From assembly GCA_038530575.1 (NCBI GenBank), contig JBCBCP010000004.1, positions 62,001 to 126,000 on the forward strand: a DNA stretch of 64,000 nt, given 5' to 3'. Each line of letters begins with the position of its first letter. Position 1 is the stretch's first letter. Positions 52,980 to 60,412 of the stretch are shown here, in pieces. The translations under genes and the position numbers were made by a program. The stretch comes from JBCBCP01 sp038530575 (GTDB lineage Bacteria; Pseudomonadota; Alphaproteobacteria; Rhodobacterales; Rhodobacteraceae). The notes under the pieces are model-generated. The model was not told where the DNA came from. It made no database searches and saw nothing but the letters and a program-made list of their open reading frames with translations.

Positions 52980-54876
52980 TCTGAACCACTTTCGGGTCTG
53001 TGATCCCCAGCGCTTGACGGGCCAAGCGGGCGATATCGCCCCGCGTCAGAGCCGCATTGGCGTACATCTCATCCGGGCTCGCCTGATCGATGTAGCGGTC
53101 GGGCAAATACATCGTGCGCACCTTGCACGCCCCATCAAGCAAGCCCGCGCCAGCGGCTTCTTGCAGAACCATCGCCCCAAAGCCGCCCATCGCGCCGTGT
53201 TCCACGGTGATAAGGGCAGCATGGTTTTCAAGAAGGCTCGCTATCAACTCCATGTCGAGCGGTTTAGCAAATCGCGCATCGGCGATCGTGACGTTCAATC
53301 CCTCGGCAATCAGGCTTTCGGCGGCGGCTTCGCAAGTCGCAAGCGGTTCACCCAACGCGAGAAGCGCGACATCCCCTTTGCCGCCCCAGACGATACGCCC
53401 CTTGCCGATCTCAAGCACCTCGCCGCGCTCAGGCAGCTCAACGCCTCGACCTGCGCCGCGCGGATATCGAAAGGCGATTGGGCCGGCGTCATGCGCCGTC
53501 GCGGTTGCCACCATGTGCACCAATTCGGCTTCGTCGGACGCCGCCATGACGACCATCCCGGGCAGCGCCGCGAGGTAGCCAATGTCAAACGCGCCGGCAT
53601 GGGTCGCCCCATCGGCGCCGACCAGCCCCGCACGGTCTAGCGCAAAGCGCACGGGAAGACCTTGCAGCGCCACGTCGTGCACCACCTGGTCGTAACCGCG
53701 CTGAAGGAAGGTCGAATAGATCGCGCAGAATGGTTTGAGCCCAGACGCAGCCATGCCAGCCGCAAAGGTGACGCCGTGCTGCTCCGCAATGCCGACGTCA
53801 AAAACACGCGAAGGAAACACTTCCGCCATCTTGTCCACGCCTGTGCCTGAGGGCATCGCGGCCGTCACCGCAACAACGGACGGATCGCGCCGCGCCTCGT
53901 CAAGCAACGCTGAGCCAAAGACAGATGTGTACGATGGCGCGTTGCTCGCGCCCTTCTTCTGCTCGCCCGAGGCGACGTCGAACTTGGCCACCCCGTGATA
54001 CTTGTCGGCCGACCCTTCGGCGGGCGCATAGCCCTTGCCCTTCACCGTGCAAGCGTGAATGAGGACCGGCCCCGTTGCCCGCGCGCGGACAGAGCGCAGA
54101 ACGCTCAGCACCTCGGCCATGTCGTGCCCATCGATGGGGCCGATATAGTCAAAGCCAAGCTCTTCGAAGAACGTGCCGCGCGATTCAATCCCGGTGACCA
54201 TTTCCCGCGCGCGCCGTGCCCCGTCGCGCATGGGTTTGGGCAGCGCGGCCTCCATCCCTTCGGCCAGGGCGTGAAAGGGCGTCATGCGCGACAGGTTCGA
54301 CAGATAGTCAGACATCGCGCCAACAGGCGGAGCGATCGACATCTCGTTGTCGTTCAGGATCACGATCAGGCGGCGGCCCTCGCTACCTGCGTTGTTAAGC
54401 GCCTCATAGGCCATGCCCGCACTGATCGACCCGTCGCCAATCACGGCAATCGCATCGCCGACCGGCTGGCCCAGATCCCGGCCCGTGGCAAAGCCCAGCG
54501 CCGCAGAAATCGAGGTCGACGAATGCGCGGCGCCAAAGGGGTCAAAGTCGCTTTCGGACCGCTTGGTGAATCCGCTGAGCCCATCCTTCTGGCGCAGGCT
54601 GAGCATCCGGTCGCGGCGGCCAGTCAGGATCTTGTGCGGGTAACACTGGTGGCCAACGTCCCAGATCAGCTTGTCGCGCGGGGCGCTGAACACCGCGTGG
54701 ATGGCAACCGTCAGTTCGACCACTCCCAATGATGAGCCGAGATGCCCGCCTGTCTGGCTGACCACCTCGATCACTTCGCGGCGCACCTCGCCCGCAAGGC
54801 GCGCAAGGTCGCCGTCGGTCAGGCCTTTGAGGTCGGCAGGGCCGGCGACGCGGTCCAGAAGCGGTGTATGGGTCAT
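52969..54876 (-). CDS. dxs: 1-Deoxy-D-xylulose-5-phosphate synthase
   Basis: First enzyme of the methylerythritol phosphate route to isoprenoids. The 635-aa thiamine-diphosphate enzyme has DVGHQCYPHKILTGRRD, VIGDGSISAGMAYEALNNAG (ThDP site) and EQHGVTFAAGMAASGLKPFCAIYSTFLQRGYDQVVHDV. It supplies phytol and carotenoid precursors to the photosynthesis cluster next door. The ATG at 54876 has GGAG 6-9 nt upstream. It lies 45 bp after a strong terminator that ends the puf transcript. Confidence 0.96.
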   Translation of the reverse strand: MTHTPLLDRVAGPADLKGLTDGDLARLAGEVRREVIEVVSQTGGHLGSSLGVVELTVAIHAVFSAPRDKLIWDVGHQCYPHKILTGRRDRMLSLRQKDGLSGFTKRSESDFDPFGAAHSSTSISAALGFATGRDLGQPVGDAIAVIGDGSISAGMAYEALNNAGSEGRRLIVILNDNEMSIAPPVGAMSDYLSNLSRMTPFHALAEGMEAALPKPMRDGARRAREMVTGIESRGTFFEELGFDYIGPIDGHDMAEVLSVLRSVRARATGPVLIHACTVKGKGYAPAEGSADKYHGVAKFDVASGEQKKGASNAPSYTSVFGSALLDEARRDPSVVAVTAAMPSGTGVDKMAEVFPSRVFDVGIAEQHGVTFAAGMAASGLKPFCAIYSTFLQRGYDQVVHDVALQGLPVRFALDRAGLVGADGATHAGAFDIGYLAALPGMVVMAASDEAELVHMVATATAHDAGPIAFRYPRGAGRGVELPERGEVLEIGKGRIVWGGKGDVALLALGEPLATCEAAAESLIAEGLNVTIADARFAKPLDMELIASLLENHAALITVEHGAMGGFGAMVLQEAAGAGLLDGACKVRTMYLPDRYIDQASPDEMYANAALTRGDIARLARQALGITDPKVVQITR

Positions 54877-54920
54877 GGCGCACTCCAATCAGATGTCGCC
54901 TCTTGCCAAAGGCGTTTTGC

Positions 54921-54959
54921 AAAAAGGCGCCGCGCAGAGGGGAAACTCCGCACGGCGCC
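54921..54959 (-). terminator. Strong intrinsic terminator at the end of the puf operon
   Basis: On the minus strand a 14-bp stem (54946-54959 with 54926-54939; two G-U wobbles) with a 6-base loop is followed at once by five T (54921-54925). It should stop the bch-puf transcript before dxs. Confidence 0.92.
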
Positions 54960-54962
54960 AGG

Positions 54963-55073
54963 TTCCTGTAGCCAACAGGAAGGGAACCGGGGGCAGAGCC
55001 CCCAATTGTCCGGACCAAGGAAGCCAGCGGTCCGAACCTGGCGTCAGGCGGGCGCGTGCGGGCGTCCGCCTGA
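54963..55073 (-). other. Cluster of hairpins after pufC
   Basis: Between the pufC stop and the terminator lie four more perfect inverted repeats: TCAGGCGG/CCGCCTGA (55044-55073), CGGACC/GGTCCG (55011-55034), GGGGGC/GCCCCC (54989-55003) and TTCCTGT/ACAGGAA (54963-54981). They could protect or process the 3' end of the operon mRNA. Confidence 0.7.
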
Positions 55074-55078
55074 ATTCC

Positions 55079-56212
55079 TTATTCGCTCGGCGCGGCCTCA
55101 TAGACCGGCGGGCCTTCGGTGACGGCCAGTTCCGGCCAGTCCGCGATCACGTTCAGGCCCTGCAGCGGCTGTTGATAGCCCTTGTGACAGGTCCGGCACG
55201 CGGCCTTCGGCGCATCGGCGTGGATCGGGCCAAGACGTTCCGGCGGATACACATCCCGCAGCGGGATGAGGTATTCCTGGTTCATCTCGATCACCATCTG
55301 ACGGCCCAGCAAGGCCGTCGACCATTGCGGCGTCACCTGATCGAAGTCGTAGAACGCGCGGCTGTTGTGGCAGAACACGCAGTTCACACCCAGCGAGTTG
55401 CTGAAGTAGTTCATCAGCGAGAACGTCATTTCCGTCTTCTGGATAGACGCCACGTCGATGTCGTTCGGCACGCCCGCAACACGGCTTTCCAGGTCGTGCA
55501 CGTTCACCGCTTCATACTCGGTCAGGTAAACCTCCATCGCGCTGGACGGCAGCGATGTGGAACCCGACAGCGTCGTCGCCCGGTTCTGCACCGCAGCCCA
55601 ACCTGCGACCGACTCGTTCACCGGGGTGATGTTGAACCAGATGTTGCTGGGCACGTTCTGACCGCGGTGACAGGTGTAGCAGTTCACACCGACCTGACCG
55701 TTGGCATTCACGTGACCGTCCCAGATTTCGTTGATGTTCTGGGTCATCTGGATCATCCGGCGGCTGACAACCTTTGTGTACAGATCGTCAGAGGCATAAA
55801 GCCCCTCATCCGCGCCAGCGTGACAGTAGGCACAGCCTTGATCCGGCGCGATCCAGAGGGTCATTGCCGTCATAAGCCGGTTGAAGTTCGCCTCTGTCAG
55901 CTCACCCAGGACTTGGACATTCTCGTAAATATCCTTGGCCAGCGGCTCACCGGGCTCCGGCGGGATCGGCGGCTCGGTGTAGTACTCTTCGAGCGTTGGA
56001 TCAGGCTTTGACACCGCGAGCTGGAACTCAGGCACGGACATGCCTGTGCCCCGCGGGCCGGTCTGTAGCGAGTCGGTGGCAAGGGGCTGGCCCCAGGTCA
56101 CGATCATCGCCGCCACGAACAGGGCACCGCCCACCGCGCCGACCAGGATGGCCGGCCCGAAGATATCCGTCGGGTTGGCCTTGTTCCAATCATCAAACCA
56201 CTTGGGAAGCAT
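55079..56212 (-). CDS. pufC: Photosynthetic reaction-centre cytochrome c subunit
   Basis: Membrane-anchored tetrahaem cytochrome that re-reduces the special pair. The 377-aa protein has one N-terminal membrane helix (about 18-39) and no lipobox Cys, so it is helix- rather than lipid-anchored. Four haem sites follow: C127AYCH131, C178YTCH182, C278VFCH282 and C339RTCH343, each behind a helix with Met ligands. The ATG at 56212 is one base after the pufM stop with GGAGAAC upstream. It occupies the pufX position of Rhodobacter. Confidence 0.97.
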   Translation of the reverse strand: MLPKWFDDWNKANPTDIFGPAILVGAVGGALFVAAMIVTWGQPLATDSLQTGPRGTGMSVPEFQLAVSKPDPTLEEYYTEPPIPPEPGEPLAKDIYENVQVLGELTEANFNRLMTAMTLWIAPDQGCAYCHAGADEGLYASDDLYTKVVSRRMIQMTQNINEIWDGHVNANGQVGVNCYTCHRGQNVPSNIWFNITPVNESVAGWAAVQNRATTLSGSTSLPSSAMEVYLTEYEAVNVHDLESRVAGVPNDIDVASIQKTEMTFSLMNYFSNSLGVNCVFCHNSRAFYDFDQVTPQWSTALLGRQMVIEMNQEYLIPLRDVYPPERLGPIHADAPKAACRTCHKGYQQPLQGLNVIADWPELAVTEGPPVYEAAPSE

Positions 56213-56213
56213 A

Positions 56214-57206
56214 TCAGTTCTCCTTCCCGATAAAGGCTTCGTAAGAGCGGTAGTCTTCGTAGCCGTAGCTTCCATCATAGAGCGGAGCGAAGTTGTGCTC
56301 TTGTGCCCAGATGAACCAGTTATCGACGACAGTGCCGGTCAGCAGGATGCCGATGCCGCCCGTGATCGCGGTGAGCATGGCGAACCAGATGGCCCAGCGG
56401 TGAATACCCTCCATCGTCGCGTTGAACCCCATTGTCCAGCGCCAGAACAGGGCCGCACGCTCGGTCGCCGTGCCGCGGTCATAGATCTGTTCCAGCTCCC
56501 GGTCGCCGCCATAGCGGGTCACGGCCAGGATCGTGCCACCATGCATGCAGAACAGCAGGACAGAGCCATACAGGAACACGATGCTCAGGCAGTGGAAGGG
56601 GTTATAGTAGAGGTTGCCGTAGCGAATGGAGAACGCCGTGGTCCAGTCAAGGTGCGGGAAGATGCCGTAAGGCACCGCCTCTGACCAGCTGCCCATCAGC
56701 ACCGGGCGGAAAAGGCCCAGAACAAGGAACAGCCACACGGCGCTCGCAAAGGCCCAGAAGATATGTTTGCCCATCTTGTGCTGCTGCGCGAGCAGGTAGC
56801 TGCGCAAAAGCCAGGTCATCACCGACACTAGCAGGAAGAAGCTGGCGATGATGTACCAGCCACCCTCGTTCAAGGGGGGCATCGACAGGCCGTATTCCGG
56901 GCTTGGCGGCTCCAGCGCGAGCCAAAAGAGTTGCCGGATGAACTCGGGCACGGACCAGCCGACCTGCGCCAGCATGTTCAGACCCACGATATTCAGCCAG
57001 AGCGTCCCGGTGATCAGCGACACAAGACCGGTCCAGCCCAGGTAGATCGGGCCGATCTGCGCGTTGCCGAGGAAACCCGCAGCAACCGAGAAGAAAGGCC
57101 GGCCCACCCGTTCGGCGGTCATGGTGCCGTTGTCGTCCATGCCCATCTCGGGCACGCCCTGCACCTGAACCTGGGTAAAGATGTTCTGGTATTCTCTAAG
57201 AGCCAT
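56214..57206 (-). CDS. pufM: Photosynthetic reaction-centre M subunit
   Basis: Half of the reaction-centre core; binds the special pair, a bacteriopheophytin and quinone QA. The 330-aa protein has five membrane helices, with PFHCLSIVFLYGSVLLFCMHGGTILAVTRYGGDRE (His ligands, QA pocket) and TMGFNATMEGIHRWAIWFAML (non-haem iron His). The length is about 20 aa above the Rhodobacter protein because of the C-terminus NFAPLYDGSYGYEDYRSYEAFIGKEN, normal for lineages with PufC. The ATG shares a base with the pufL TAA. Confidence 0.98.
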   Translation of the reverse strand: MALREYQNIFTQVQVQGVPEMGMDDNGTMTAERVGRPFFSVAAGFLGNAQIGPIYLGWTGLVSLITGTLWLNIVGLNMLAQVGWSVPEFIRQLFWLALEPPSPEYGLSMPPLNEGGWYIIASFFLLVSVMTWLLRSYLLAQQHKMGKHIFWAFASAVWLFLVLGLFRPVLMGSWSEAVPYGIFPHLDWTTAFSIRYGNLYYNPFHCLSIVFLYGSVLLFCMHGGTILAVTRYGGDRELEQIYDRGTATERAALFWRWTMGFNATMEGIHRWAIWFAMLTAITGGIGILLTGTVVDNWFIWAQEHNFAPLYDGSYGYEDYRSYEAFIGKEN

Positions 57207-58075
57207 TATTTCATCCCCCCAAAGCCAGCTTGGTACACGGGCAGCGGATCAGCGCCCCAGATCGGCAGGTTCAGCCACCAGTTCCACCATTCGGGCCAGC
57301 CTGCGGTCCAGACCGGGCCAGAGATGATGATGCACACCGCGCTCCAGAAACCCGCGTTGATTGCCAGCAGGTAGCCGACACGGTGAATGCCCAGCGTGCC
57401 GACCGAATACCCGATGAAGTCGCGGAAATAGGTATCTTCGTGGTCGGGCGTCTTGGCCTCTTCGCCTTCTTCCGGGTTGGCGGCCGACAGGATCAGCGCG
57501 CCATGCAGCGCCAGCGCCAGAGTGGTGGTGAAGAACAGCGTCACCGCCAGCATGTGAGCCGGGTTGTAGTGGAAGTGCAGATAGGCGTAGCCGGTGTTGC
57601 TGACCCAGTCGAGATGGCTGAAAATCCCGTAGGGAAAACCATGCCCCCACGCGCCCATCAAGAGCGGGCGAAAGATGACCAGCGTGACATAGGCAAAGAT
57701 CGCGAACGCAAAGCCGATGGGCACGTGATAGCCCATGCCGAGCTTTCGGCAGATCTCGACCTCACGCAGCGCCCAGCTGACAAAGGCGCCGGTCGCGCAG
57801 ATCGTGATGATCTGCCACAGCCCGCCATCCAGCAGCGGCGCAAGGCCCAGACCATAGCTCAGGTCGGGCGGCGCGATGTTGATAAGCCAGGGGTTGAACG
57901 TGCCTTGCTGGGATGCGCCCCAGAAGATCAGCACGGTGCCCAGAAGGGCAAAAAAGGCGGTCGTGACCCCGAAAAAGCCCACATAGAACGGGCCAACCCA
58001 GAAATCGAACAGATCGCCGCCGATCAGCGTCCCTCCGCGGACGCGATACTTTCGTTCAAAGGATAGCAGGGCCAT
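57206..58075 (-). CDS. pufL: Photosynthetic reaction-centre L subunit
   Basis: The other core half; binds the special pair and quinone QB. The 289-aa protein opens MALLSFERKYRVRGGTLIGGDLFDFWVGPFYVGFFG. HFHYNPAHMLAVTLFFTTTLALALHGALILS has the bacteriochlorophyll/iron His residues and GYSVGTLGIHRVGYLLAI the QB site. It lies 142 bp after pufA, across the mRNA hairpins. It ends in a one-base overlap with pufM. Confidence 0.98.
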   Translation of the reverse strand: MALLSFERKYRVRGGTLIGGDLFDFWVGPFYVGFFGVTTAFFALLGTVLIFWGASQQGTFNPWLINIAPPDLSYGLGLAPLLDGGLWQIITICATGAFVSWALREVEICRKLGMGYHVPIGFAFAIFAYVTLVIFRPLLMGAWGHGFPYGIFSHLDWVSNTGYAYLHFHYNPAHMLAVTLFFTTTLALALHGALILSAANPEEGEEAKTPDHEDTYFRDFIGYSVGTLGIHRVGYLLAINAGFWSAVCIIISGPVWTAGWPEWWNWWLNLPIWGADPLPVYQAGFGGMK

Positions 58076-58105
58076 CTTATGAATCTCTCCGCGATTGGCG
58101 GCGCG

Positions 58106-58119
58106 CCCCGGATTCGGGG
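58106..58119 (-). other. Small hairpin in the pufA-pufL gap
   Basis: CCCCG and CGGGG pair around a 4-base loop, 31 bases upstream of the pufL ATG. It may modulate pufL translation. Confidence 0.55.
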
Positions 58120-58146
58120 TCGTAAGCCGTCGTTATTGTCAGGTTT

Positions 58147-58190
58147 GTTGCGGGCGAAGGGCCGGGGCGCACTGACCGTCCGCCCGCAAC
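58147..58190 (-). other. Intercistronic mRNA-stabilising hairpin between pufA and pufL
   Basis: On the minus strand GTTGCGGGCG and CGCCCGCAAC form a perfect 10-bp stem around a 24-base loop, 27 bases after the pufA stop. Such hairpins protect the pufBA segment from 3' exonucleases in Rhodobacter and so keep LH1 in excess over reaction centres. Confidence 0.88.
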
Positions 58191-58217
58191 GTTGCTTGGG
58201 TCCGCTTCAGCGGGCCG

Positions 58218-58385
58218 TTACTGGGCGTTTTTAGCCGCTGCCAGTTCGAACCAGTTGAAGCCTTCCGCTCCCGTGCTCAGCAGGACGAGGTGAATCATCG
58301 CTGCCAGCAGGAAAAGGAAAACGCCCTGTGCGACAAACACACGGCGGGGATCAAAGATGAGCCAGATCTTGTAGAACTTTGCCAT
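58218..58385 (-). CDS. pufA: LH1 light-harvesting alpha polypeptide
   Basis: A 55-aa antenna subunit, missed by minimum-length gene calls. MAKFYKIWLIFDPRR, one membrane helix and the bacteriochlorophyll ligand His32 (AAMIHLVLL) are diagnostic. GFNWFELAAAKNAQ is the periplasmic tail. It starts 14 bp after pufB and is followed by the stabilising hairpin. Confidence 0.97.
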   Translation of the reverse strand: MAKFYKIWLIFDPRRVFVAQGVFLFLLAAMIHLVLLSTGAEGFNWFELAAAKNAQ

Positions 58386-58399
58386 TACTCAATCCCTTC

Positions 58400-58543
58400 T
58401 CAGAACCACGGGCGCCAGATGAAGACGGCCAGGTGAGCGACAACGGCAACGGCTGTGAAAAGCCAGAGCCCGCTCATGTAGACCGAGTGCAATTCCTGCG
58501 CCTGCTCGTCTGTGAGACCTGTGAAAGACAGGTTTTCAGCCAT
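58400..58543 (-). CDS. pufB: LH1 light-harvesting beta polypeptide
   Basis: A 47-aa antenna subunit: MAENLSFTGLTDEQAQELHS, then one membrane helix and the bacteriochlorophyll ligand His37 (VVAHLAVFIWRPWF). A perfect CTCCGGAG palindrome covers the GGAGG ribosome-binding site, 8 nt before the ATG. The start overlaps a rare-codon mini-ORF (58536-58607). Confidence 0.97.
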   Translation of the reverse strand: MAENLSFTGLTDEQAQELHSVYMSGLWLFTAVAVVAHLAVFIWRPWF

Positions 58544-58607
58544 AAAAAATCCTCCGGAGATTTATGCTGACACCGCGCACCCCGCGGCTGGGTCCTTTGG
58601 GGTTCAT
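58536..58607 (-). CDS. pufK-like mini-ORF overlapping pufB
   Basis: A 23-codon frame, ATG at 58607, encoding MNPKGPSRGVRGVSINLRRIFYG and ending 8 bases inside pufB. It uses GGA, ATA, CGG and AGG codons that are scarce in this GC-rich genome. Rhodobacter sphaeroides has a similar rare-codon pufK between pufQ and pufB that throttles pufB translation. The match here is by position and codon use only. Confidence 0.5.
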   Translation of the reverse strand: MNPKGPSRGVRGVSINLRRIFYG

Positions 58608-58693
58608 CCCCTCGGGGCTCTGCCCACCCGTTGCCAGGCAGCCAGTTGGTGATCTCAGCAGGCGCACATTGCCGAGAATTCCGTTATGTCGAA

Positions 58694-58710
58694 CCGCGTG
58701 GATCACGCGG
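58694..58710 (-). other. Hairpin at the pufQ stop
   Basis: CCGCGTG and CACGCGG form a perfect 7-bp stem with a GAT loop that covers the pufQ stop codon. It may mark a processing or stabilising point between pufQ and pufB. Confidence 0.6.
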
Positions 58711-58933
58711 AGAAGATCATCGGTGTGATGATCCGGGCCTGTGTCCACGCGCGGGCCATCGGGCCCTTGTCCGTGAAACTGCGCGACCGGATTGCGGCCA
58801 GCGCCCATGTCAGGCAGGCCAGTGGCAGTGTCGCGAGGAAGATGATCGCAAAGTAGACAGCGAATTCGGTTTGGCCGGTTTTGCGCCGCGGGGCGGCCGC
58901 ACGGGCCTCCGTCTGGTTGGTCAGGTCAGTCAA
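58703..58933 (-). CDS. pufQ: PufQ, bacteriochlorophyll-assembly regulator
   Basis: A 76-aa protein with one membrane helix (about 24-46), recognised by EFAVYFAIIFLATLPLACLTWALA and the tail GPMARAWTQARIITPMIF, the PufQ consensus. PufQ stimulates bacteriochlorophyll synthesis and LH assembly. The start is an unusual TTG, 8 nt after GGAG, 12 bp downstream of the bchZ stop. It lies between bchZ and pufB as in Rhodobacter. Confidence 0.9.
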   Translation of the reverse strand: MTDLTNQTEARAAAPRRKTGQTEFAVYFAIIFLATLPLACLTWALAAIRSRSFTDKGPMARAWTQARIITPMIFSA

Positions 58934-58945
58934 TTCGTCAACTCC

Positions 58946-60412
58946 TTACAGCGCGGCCCCGGCTGCGGCCGGATCCAGGGATTTCACGGTTTCGATCACG
59001 ACCCGCTCGTCGCCCTGCGCCAATGCGGCAGCTTCGGCGGCGTCGCGCAGCGTCTTTGCGGCGCTGATACGGGTCAGAATGGGGTGCTGCGCAACCAGCC
59101 GATCCAGAAGCGCCTGCGCGTCCGGATCCCACGGGAAATCGCGGCGCAGATTTGTCGGCGTTGCCTCTGCGGCATCCATGTCGGAACCCAGAGGCAGAAT
59201 GTGGAACAACGCGTCGAACAGTCCGTTGCAGACTTCCTGGATCAGGTAGGTTGCCCCGGCATAGCCCATCATCGGGGTGCCAGTGGCCCGCCGGATCGCA
59301 GCGCCGGGGAACGACGCGGGAATGAACGCAGGCGCAGGCCCGTGCCCGCCCTTCAGCTCGGCCAAGTACATCTTTTCGTTGATAGACCCGAACACCACGA
59401 GGGGCCGCTTTTGCCCCATCAGGGCGCGCACCTCTTCGTTGTTGGTCTTGGAGCCGGCCACACGCGCCACGGCAAAACCACAGGGCAAGCCCATGTCTTC
59501 CTCAAGGAACAGGCGGATGCCGCGTGTGTAGGTTTCATTCGCGACAATGGCGAAGGACGCTGTCGCAAAAAAGTCCTGCGTGACTGACCGCCACAGATCC
59601 CAGACCGGCTTGAGCGTCGAGTGTTTCTCTTGCTCGATAAAAGGGTCGGGGTCGAGATCCACCAACTTCCCCAGTGCGCGCAGGAAGCTGGTCGTGCTCT
59701 CGACCCCTATCGGTGCTTGCAAATACGGCTTGGCAAGAAGCTCGCACAGCCCGCGACCGAACTCGCGGTACATGCAGATATTAACATCTGCATTCACCAA
59801 ATTACGCATGTCGGCCAAGTGGGCGCCCATGGGCATCACCATATTGACCTCGCAGCCGATCCCTTCGACCAGTCTGCGGATCTCGGCCAGATCGGACGGC
59901 ATGTTGAACGTGCCGTACATCGGGCCGAGGATGTTAACGCGAGGACGCGCACCTTCCTCGCGTTTCTTCTCGGGCGGCATCCGACCTTTGGTCATACCGA
60001 ATTCGGTAAAGATCCAGGTCATCGCCCGATCCGCCGCTTCCCACTGATCCTCATCAATGGTGCGCGGCAGGAATCTCTGAATGTTTGTGCCTTGAGGCGT
60101 CACGCCCCCGCCGATCATCTCGGCAATTGATCCGGTCACCACGACCGCGGGCAGCGCAGGGTCCAGTGTGCCCCAGGCCCGTTTCATGGCGCCCTCGGTC
60201 CCGTCACGGCCCAACTCTTCTTCGCCGAGGCCGGTTGTGACAATCGGCAGCTCATGCGGCGGCAGCGCGTCGGTGTAGTGCAGGACGGACGTGACCGGCA
60301 GGTTTTCGCAACCCACAGGGCCGTCGATAACGACCTGCAAGCCCTTTACAGCACAGAACGCATAGACAGCGCCCCAATAGCCCCCGGCCCGATCATGATC
60401 CTGGATCAGCAT
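58946..60412 (-). CDS. bchZ: Chlorophyllide a reductase subunit Z
   Basis: Catalytic subunit, with BchY, of the nitrogenase-like reductase that reduces ring B of chlorophyllide a. The 488-aa protein shows ALPPHELPIVTTGLGEEEL, Cys ligand VGCEN, PAVVVTGSIAEMIGGG and a C-terminal helical tail. The ATG at 60412 shares one base with the bchY TGA. The longer upstream frame is not BchZ-like. Confidence 0.96.
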   Translation of the reverse strand: MLIQDHDRAGGYWGAVYAFCAVKGLQVVIDGPVGCENLPVTSVLHYTDALPPHELPIVTTGLGEEELGRDGTEGAMKRAWGTLDPALPAVVVTGSIAEMIGGGVTPQGTNIQRFLPRTIDEDQWEAADRAMTWIFTEFGMTKGRMPPEKKREEGARPRVNILGPMYGTFNMPSDLAEIRRLVEGIGCEVNMVMPMGAHLADMRNLVNADVNICMYREFGRGLCELLAKPYLQAPIGVESTTSFLRALGKLVDLDPDPFIEQEKHSTLKPVWDLWRSVTQDFFATASFAIVANETYTRGIRLFLEEDMGLPCGFAVARVAGSKTNNEEVRALMGQKRPLVVFGSINEKMYLAELKGGHGPAPAFIPASFPGAAIRRATGTPMMGYAGATYLIQEVCNGLFDALFHILPLGSDMDAAEATPTNLRRDFPWDPDAQALLDRLVAQHPILTRISAAKTLRDAAEAAALAQGDERVVIETVKSLDPAAAGAAL

